35,690 bases of DNA from a bacterium (GTDB taxonomy: Bacteria > Chloroflexota > Dormibacteria > Aeolococcales > Bog-877): NCBI GenBank assembly GCA_021827985.1, contig JAKATL010000028.1:1-35690 (forward strand), written 5' to 3'. The notes below the pieces were generated by a model. That model was not told the origin of the DNA and made no database searches. It saw only the letters and a list, made by a program, of their open reading frames with translations. Below are positions 31,808 to 35,690 of the stretch, one piece after another. The position numbers and the translations under genes were made by a program. Position 1 is the first letter of the stretch. Each line of letters begins with the position of its first letter.

Positions 31808-32251
31808 TTGGCGGAGATCCGCCGCGAGGGCGATCTGACGGTCTTTCAGCTCGAGCCGAAGGAGCGGCAGGTGCTGCTGGAGATCGTGGACCGGATCGAG
31901 CCGATGCTGGAGAGCTCCCACTGGGTCTCCCCCCGCGCCTACGGGGACGAGGAGTTGGAGCGCGAGTTCCGCCGGCTGGCGGGCGAGGACCTGGAGCGCG
32001 CCCGTGAGGCGGACCTGGCGACCCTGAGGGAGGGACTCTCGGGCCCGTTGCCGGTCCGGCTCGGGGACCCGGAGGTCTGGGGTTGGGTGCGGGCCCTCAA
32101 CTTCCTGAGGCTGGCCCTGGCGGAACAGCTGGGAATCTCCGAGGACGGCTGGGAGGAGGCGTACTCCCCCCGCCAGCACCGCCGCCCCCCCCTGGCCACC
32201 CTCCACCTGCTCAGCTGGCTGCAGGAGGAGCTCATCGACTCCCTGGCCTGA
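31808..32251 (+). CDS. DUF2017 protein
   Basis: 147 residues, all helical apart from the first strand: AEIRREGDLTVFQLEPKERQ, VLLEIVDRIEPML, then RLGDPEVWGWVRALNFLRLA and the C-terminal LATLHLLSWLQEELIDSLA. The pattern matches DUF2017 (pfam09438), found directly after clpS in many actinobacteria and relatives, which suggests a role with the Clp adaptor; biochemistry unknown. Starts with TTG at 31808, 2 nt after the clpS stop. Confidence 0.85.
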   Translation: MAEIRREGDLTVFQLEPKERQVLLEIVDRIEPMLESSHWVSPRAYGDEELEREFRRLAGEDLERAREADLATLREGLSGPLPVRLGDPEVWGWVRALNFLRLALAEQLGISEDGWEEAYSPRQHRRPPLATLHLLSWLQEELIDSLA

Positions 32252-32260
32252 ACCGCCCCT

Positions 32261-32277
32261 CGGGGGGTCAGGCCCCG
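32261..32277 (+). terminator. GC hairpin after DUF2017
   Basis: CGGGG-GGTCAGG-CCCCG, a 5-bp stem with a 7-nt loop, 10 nt after the stop; a competing stem CCCC-TC-GGGG lies just before it. No T run follows. Confidence 0.3.
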
Positions 32278-32474
32278 ACCAAGAGCGGGCTGCGCCTCGG
32301 GGTTGGACCGGCGTCCCGTCCGGGCAGTGGCGGCCGCCGCTCCGTGGTTTCGCTCCGCGATGGGCCTGACACCGACGATCGTCTAAGCCGTGCGCTTGCC
32401 CGCCAGCCGAAGGTCGCGGCCAAGAGTGAACCGTGGGAACGAGGGGCGGGCGTCCTGCCTGGCTAGACCGCATC

Positions 32475-32768
32475 CTATGACTTGAGCCAGAGCCACCAAC
32501 GCTGGACGCTCGTGATGGTGAGGACCGTGCCCCGCCAGGGATCCTGGGCGAGAGCGCTGTGCACAGCGGACTCATCGTCAGCCACCACCACCAAAAGGGC
32601 GTCTCCCGCGTCCACGTCGTTGCCGATCGGGCCGCCGAGCAGGATGCGGCCCCGGTCGACCAGTGCATCCATGAACGCGGCATGCGCTCCGAAGCCCTCC
32701 TGGGCGCGACGGGGGAGCGTTGGGTCCCAGGCGGGCCCGTGGCCCAGGCGGACCAGGTAGTGGGGCAT
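32475..32768 (-). CDS. YCII-family protein
   Basis: 97 residues from the ATG at 32768. MPHYLVRLGHGPAWDPTLPR, then GAHAAFMDALVDRGRILLGG, DALLVVVADDESAVHSALAQ and DPWRGTVLTITSVQRWWLWL fit the YCII/YciI-like dimeric ferredoxin fold, in which one His and Asp are often conserved; their enzymatic role is open. The frame runs on upstream to 33014, but homology begins at the ATG, which has TACCCT 6 nt before it and no Shine-Dalgarno. Stands alone on the minus strand. Confidence 0.82.
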   Translation of the reverse strand: MPHYLVRLGHGPAWDPTLPRRAQEGFGAHAAFMDALVDRGRILLGGPIGNDVDAGDALLVVVADDESAVHSALAQDPWRGTVLTITSVQRWWLWLKS

Positions 32769-32774
32769 CGGACA

Positions 32775-32780
32775 AGGGTA
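32775..32780 (-). promoter_or_regulatory. -10 box before the YCII gene
   Basis: TACCCT on the minus strand ends 6 nt before the ATG at 32768; it decides the start of the YCII gene and implies a leaderless mRNA. Confidence 0.5.
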
Positions 32781-32794
32781 CGGGTGGGACTGGC

Positions 32795-33079
32795 GTGGCG
32801 CGGGCCGAGGCTGAGGCGTGGTCGCAAAGTTCGGGCCAGGTCCGGCGCTCCCTCTGTGTCCCCGACCGCGCCGGGCGGACCGTGCTGCTCCCGGTGTGGG
32901 ACCCCGAGGCGTGCCTGATCCCCGATCGTGGCGGGGTGCCGCCAGCCGGAACCGGAATCGGCCTGCCGGGGTCGCTCCTTGGCCGACTCCTCCCTGCGCG
33001 GACCTCCCGCGCATTCCCGGTGGTCAGGGGCGCCCCGCCAGGCCGGGGCACGACCTCCGCCGAACGAGATCGCCGCTAG
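32795..33079 (+). CDS. Hypothetical small protein, coding by composition
   Basis: 94 residues from the GTG at 32795, overlapping the 3' end of pepP on the other strand by 4 nt. Third positions are about as GC-rich as in real genes here, and residues VRRSLCVPDRAGRTVLLPVW and DPEACLIPDRGGVPPAGTGI look protein-like. No family is recognised and there is no good ribosome binding site. It would fill the 307-bp gap between YCII and pepP; chance in GC-rich DNA is a real alternative. Confidence 0.35.
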   Translation: MARAEAEAWSQSSGQVRRSLCVPDRAGRTVLLPVWDPEACLIPDRGGVPPAGTGIGLPGSLLGRLLPARTSRAFPVVRGAPPGRGTTSAERDRR

Positions 33080-34530
33080 CTCTGGCCCTCGGCCCAGACC
33101 TCGGCCATCCAGGCCTCCAGCTCGTCCGCCCGCGAGGGAAGCGCTGCGCTGAGCACCCGGCAGCCGTCGGCGGTCACCACCACGTCGTCCTCGATCCTGA
33201 CTCCGATCCCCCGCAGCTCCGCGGGCACGGTGCCGTCGTGCGGTTGGAAGTAGAGTCCGGGCTCCACGGTGAGCACCATTCCCTCCACCAGTGGGCCCTT
33301 GGGATAGAGCTCCTGGGCGGCGTGGGCGCAGTCGTGGACATCCAGTCCGAGCATGTGGCTGACTCCGTGGAGGGTGTAGCGCTGGTGCAGCTGGCTGTCC
33401 GGAGCCAGTGCCTGCTCGGCGCTCACCGGCAGGATCCCTAGCTCCTCCAGTCCCCGCGCCAAAACCTGGTGCGCCGCCCGGTTGGGGGCCTGGAAGTCGT
33501 TCCCCGGCCGCACCTCAGCGAAGCCGGCCTGCTGGGCGGCCCACACCAGCTCGTACACCCGGCGCTGCTCCCTGGTGAAGCGGCCGTTGATGGGCAGGGT
33601 GCGAGTCACGTCAGCGGTGTAGAAGCGCTCGGTCTCCACCCCGGCGTCCAGAAGAAGCAGCTCCCCCGGACGCAGCTCCCCGGTGTTGTGGCTCCAATGG
33701 AGGATGGTGGCGTGCGCCCCGGCGGCGGCGATGGTGGGGTACCCCGTGTCGTAACCTCCGGTGCGCGCCCGGCGGAAGAACACTGCCTCGACGTCCCTCT
33801 CAGATCGGCTCGCGGGCAGCTCGCGGACCACATCACGAAAAGCGGCTACGGTGAGGTCCACGGCTTCCTGCAGGAGGTCGACCTCCAGCCCGTCCTTGAG
33901 CAGCCGCATCTCCGAGAGCCGCGCCTGGAACTCCTCGTCCGGTCCCGCGATGTCCGCCGCCAGCCGGTCGACGGTGGGATCCAGCCCCCGCAGCACCGCC
34001 CCTCGATCGTGGGCGGCGAGGACCCGGGGCAGCTCGACGAGCGCACGCGCCTCGAGGCCAAACCTCGAGGCCGTCGCCCTGAGTCCGCGCCGGGGTCCGA
34101 CCCAGAACACACCCTTGGCCCGATCGGTGAAAAATTCCGACCGTGTGAAGTCGGCCTCGGGTTCGCAGTAGAGGCGGGCCGAATGGCCGCCGCCCTCCTC
34201 GGGCTCCAGCACCAGGACCTCGTCCGGCTCCCCCTCCCCGACCAGATACAGGAAGTCGGTTCCAGGGCGGAAGCGGTACTCGGTGTCGTTGGAGCGGACC
34301 CGACCCACGCCGCTGGGAACGACCAGCAGCTGGCCCGGGAACATCTGCGAGATCCGGCGGCGGCGCTCTTGATAGAGCTCCAGCCCACTTATGGGGCGCA
34401 CCGACTCCGCCGGGAGTGGCTCCCACCCCTGGGTCATGAACTCCAGCAGGGCGGAGGGGGGAATCCGGTCGTAGTTGGTGCGAGTGCCTTCGCCCTCCGT
34501 GGCGCCCTGCTCCTCCCCCGGCTCACTCAT
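33076..34530 (-). CDS. pepP: Xaa-Pro aminopeptidase (aminopeptidase P)
   Basis: 484 residues. N-terminal domain (RRRRISQMFPGQLLVVPSGV, RVRSNDTEYRFRPGTDFLYL) typical of E. coli PepP; C-terminal pita-bread M24B domain with metal ligands LLLLDAGVE (Asp), YTADVTRTLP (Asp), HGVSHMLGLDVHD (His), LTVEPGLYF (Glu) and VRIEDDVVV (Glu). Removes the first residue from peptides with Pro in position 2, in the cytosol. The ATG at 34530 has no Shine-Dalgarno, because the bases directly before it are the 3' end of a group II intron on the same strand; translation may depend on splicing or on an internal start. Confidence 0.93.
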   Translation of the reverse strand: MSEPGEEQGATEGEGTRTNYDRIPPSALLEFMTQGWEPLPAESVRPISGLELYQERRRRISQMFPGQLLVVPSGVGRVRSNDTEYRFRPGTDFLYLVGEGEPDEVLVLEPEEGGGHSARLYCEPEADFTRSEFFTDRAKGVFWVGPRRGLRATASRFGLEARALVELPRVLAAHDRGAVLRGLDPTVDRLAADIAGPDEEFQARLSEMRLLKDGLEVDLLQEAVDLTVAAFRDVVRELPASRSERDVEAVFFRRARTGGYDTGYPTIAAAGAHATILHWSHNTGELRPGELLLLDAGVETERFYTADVTRTLPINGRFTREQRRVYELVWAAQQAGFAEVRPGNDFQAPNRAAHQVLARGLEELGILPVSAEQALAPDSQLHQRYTLHGVSHMLGLDVHDCAHAAQELYPKGPLVEGMVLTVEPGLYFQPHDGTVPAELRGIGVRIEDDVVVTADGCRVLSAALPSRADELEAWMAEVWAEGQS

Positions 34531-34585
34531 TGGTAGTCAGGGGCGCGGTGTCGGCGCAGCCGACCCGTCTCCCCATTCCCCTTTC

Positions 34586-34618
34586 GATCCGTGCGTGCGA
34601 TTTTCCCGCACACGGCTC
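34586..34618 (-). ncRNA. Group II intron domain V
   Basis: Minus strand begins GAGCCGTGTGCGGGAAAATC and ends GCACGCACGGATC, the 34-nt catalytic hairpin: lower stem GAGCCGT/ACGGATC with the AGC triad, a two-base bulge on the 3' strand, upper stem GTGCG-like/CGCAC and a GAAA-containing loop. One G-A mismatch lies where most introns have G-U. It follows the maturase stop by 22 nt. Confidence 0.85.
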
Positions 34619-34640
34619 ACCGATGGTCTTCTTGGCATGG

Positions 34641-35690
34641 TTACGCTGCCCCCGGATAGCGGATGGTGCCACGCAAGCGGTACAGGCCTTGGTCCTGAAA
34701 CCAGTCTCGGGTCCATGAGGCGGCCCGACGTGGCGTGAGATCCCGCCCGTACCGCCTCACCAGGAAGCGTCGCAGCCGGTGCCCCACGTAGTCGTCCACC
34801 TGGCCGAACTTGGTGGCAGCGTTCCCGGTGCGGAAGTAGTTGCCCCAGCCCCGCAGGATGGGGTTCAGGTCCGAGATCAACACCCGGACATCCTTCACCC
34901 CGTTGCGGCTGCGGTCAGTACGGGCATGCACCTTCTGGCGTATCCGCTCCATGCTGCGATCCGACGGCCAGCGCTGCAGGTAGTAGCGGCGGATGCCCCG
35001 TTCCAGCAACCGGCTTGAGATGCGAGCACGGAAGTGGCAGCCCAGAAAGTCAAAGCCCTCTCGGCCCTCTCGTAGGTCAACCATCCGCGTCTTGTCCGGG
35101 TGCAGCTCCAGCCCCAGTTCCGCCAGGATCGTCCTGGCCGTTTCCAGGGCCGCATTGACCTCCGCCTCGGTCCGGCAGAGGACCACGAAGTCATCGGCAT
35201 AGCGCACCAACTCCCCCGGTCCCCGCTTCGCCCAAGCCTCGTCCAACGCGTGCAGGTAGATGTTGGACAGCAAAGGTGAGATCACCCCGCCTTGGGGCGT
35301 CCCCGAGACCGTCTCCAGGGTTCGCCCTTCCTCCATCACCCCCGCTGTCAGCCACAGGCGGATCAGCTTGAGCACCCGCCGGTCGGACACCCGCTTGGCC
35401 ACGGCCTCCAGCAAATGCCCGTGGTCGATCTGGCCGAAGAAGTCGCGGATGTCGCATTCCAGAACCCGAACGTATCCTCGTGGGAAGCCCACTCGGATGC
35501 GCTCCAGCGCTTGGGTGGCCGAACGCCTGGGCCGGAAACCGTACGACGAGGGCAGGAAGTCCGCCTCGAAGATCGGCTCCAACACCAGCTTGGCCGCCTG
35601 TTGCACCACCCGGTCCCGGACCGTCGGGATGCCCAGCCGCCGCTCGCCGCCGCCTGGTTTCGGTATCGCCCTTGGCCTAACTGGCGCCGG
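34641..35690 (-). CDS. Group II intron reverse transcriptase/maturase, 5' end missing
   Basis: 349 residues seen, open to the right edge (reading [20 protein letters not shown], then [20 protein letters not shown]). RT motifs: [50 protein letters not shown] and the catalytic YADD in [10 protein letters not shown]; thumb GFDFLGCHF; then the maturase (GIIM) region with [13 protein letters not shown]. The C-terminus ends IRYPGAA with no HNH endonuclease, so insertion would use a nick or replication fork. Function: helps the intron fold and copies it into DNA. Codon use and GC match the host, suggesting a long stay or similar-GC donor. Confidence 0.93.
   Translation of the reverse strand, partial: PAPVRPRAIPKPGGGERRLGIPTVRDRVVQQAAKLVLEPIFEADFLPSSYGFRPRRSATQALERIRVGFPRGYVRVLECDIRDFFGQIDHGHLLEAVAKRVSDRRVLKLIRLWLTAGVMEEGRTLETVSGTPQGGVISPLLSNIYLHALDEAWAKRGPGELVRYADDFVVLCRTEAEVNAALETARTILAELGLELHPDKTRMVDLREGREGFDFLGCHFRARISSRLLERGIRRYYLQRWPSDRSMERIRQKVHARTDRSRNGVKDVRVLISDLNPILRGWGNYFRTGNAATKFGQVDDYVGHRLRRFLVRRYGRDLTPRRAASWTRDWFQDQGLYRLRGTIRYPGAA

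Larger units (their letters stand above)
34531..35690 (-). mobile_element. Group II intron, 3' part (5' end beyond the window)
   Basis: Minus strand: the maturase ORF is followed by domain V (34586-34618) and a domain VI-like stem ending CCCCTGACTACC just before the pepP ATG. The bulged A of CCTGACTACC is in the place of the branch point, about 7-8 nt from the 3' splice site, which puts the intron end within a few bases of 34531-34535. The 5' exon junction and domains I-III are outside the window. Same orientation as pepP. Confidence 0.85.

Overview
The window is a high-GC (roughly 70%), gene-dense bacterial chromosome segment with strong G/C third-position bias. Gene content (an argCJBDRGH cluster with its own ArgR, clpS next to a DUF2017 gene, a DUF4081-type GNAT, a HelY/Ski2-like helicase) points to the Actinomycetota / Chloroflexota / Dormibacterota part of the tree; the sequence alone does not fix the phylum. 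Several genes that start a transcription unit have a TAnnnT-like -10 box only 6-8 nt before the start codon and no Shine-Dalgarno, so leaderless mRNAs look common here.

Region by region. (1) 1-7715, minus strand: a tightly overlapped arginine operon argC-argJ-argB-argD-argR-argG-argH, followed by the start of a universal stress protein gene that runs off the left edge. A near-perfect ARG box lies just upstream of argC, so ArgR made by the operon probably represses it. argF is absent. (2) 7754-10116: a GNAT acetyltransferase, then an EamA-type exporter divergent from an Lrp/AsnC regulator. (3) 10117-12557: a decayed patch with a frameshifted metallophosphoesterase cut off by a fragment of an IS256-family transposase, an O-methyltransferase that stops at the edge of that fragment, and 650 bp without recognisable genes.

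(4) 12558-18930: a TPR protein with a very acidic tail, divergent from a chain of closely spaced or overlapping genes: orphan ParA, a small unknown partner, a metallo-beta-lactamase-fold hydrolase with an apparent CTG start, DUF503, lgt and a large DExH helicase. (5) 18985-25797: a crotonase-family protein, a DoxX-like membrane protein, a secreted Pro/Thr-rich protein, a glutaredoxin-thioredoxin reductase fusion divergent from a MarR regulator, an ArsR-SRPBCC-alpha/beta hydrolase operon with a clear palindromic operator over its promoter, and a UPF0104 membrane protein. (6) 25876-33079: a 905-residue GNAT/NDP-forming acyl-CoA synthetase fusion, a methyltransferase, an AIM24 protein, a lipoprotein with a blue-copper domain, clpS-DUF2017, a YCII protein and a possible small ORF.

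(7) 33076-35690, minus strand: Xaa-Pro aminopeptidase, whose start codon directly abuts the 3' end (domains V/VI) of a group II intron; the intron's reverse transcriptase/maturase runs off the right edge.

No rRNA, tRNA or CRISPR array was seen. The least explained parts are the ParA-small protein-acidic TPR neighbourhood, the altered metal motif and start of the MBL protein, the blue-copper lipoprotein next to AIM24, and the intron junction at pepP.
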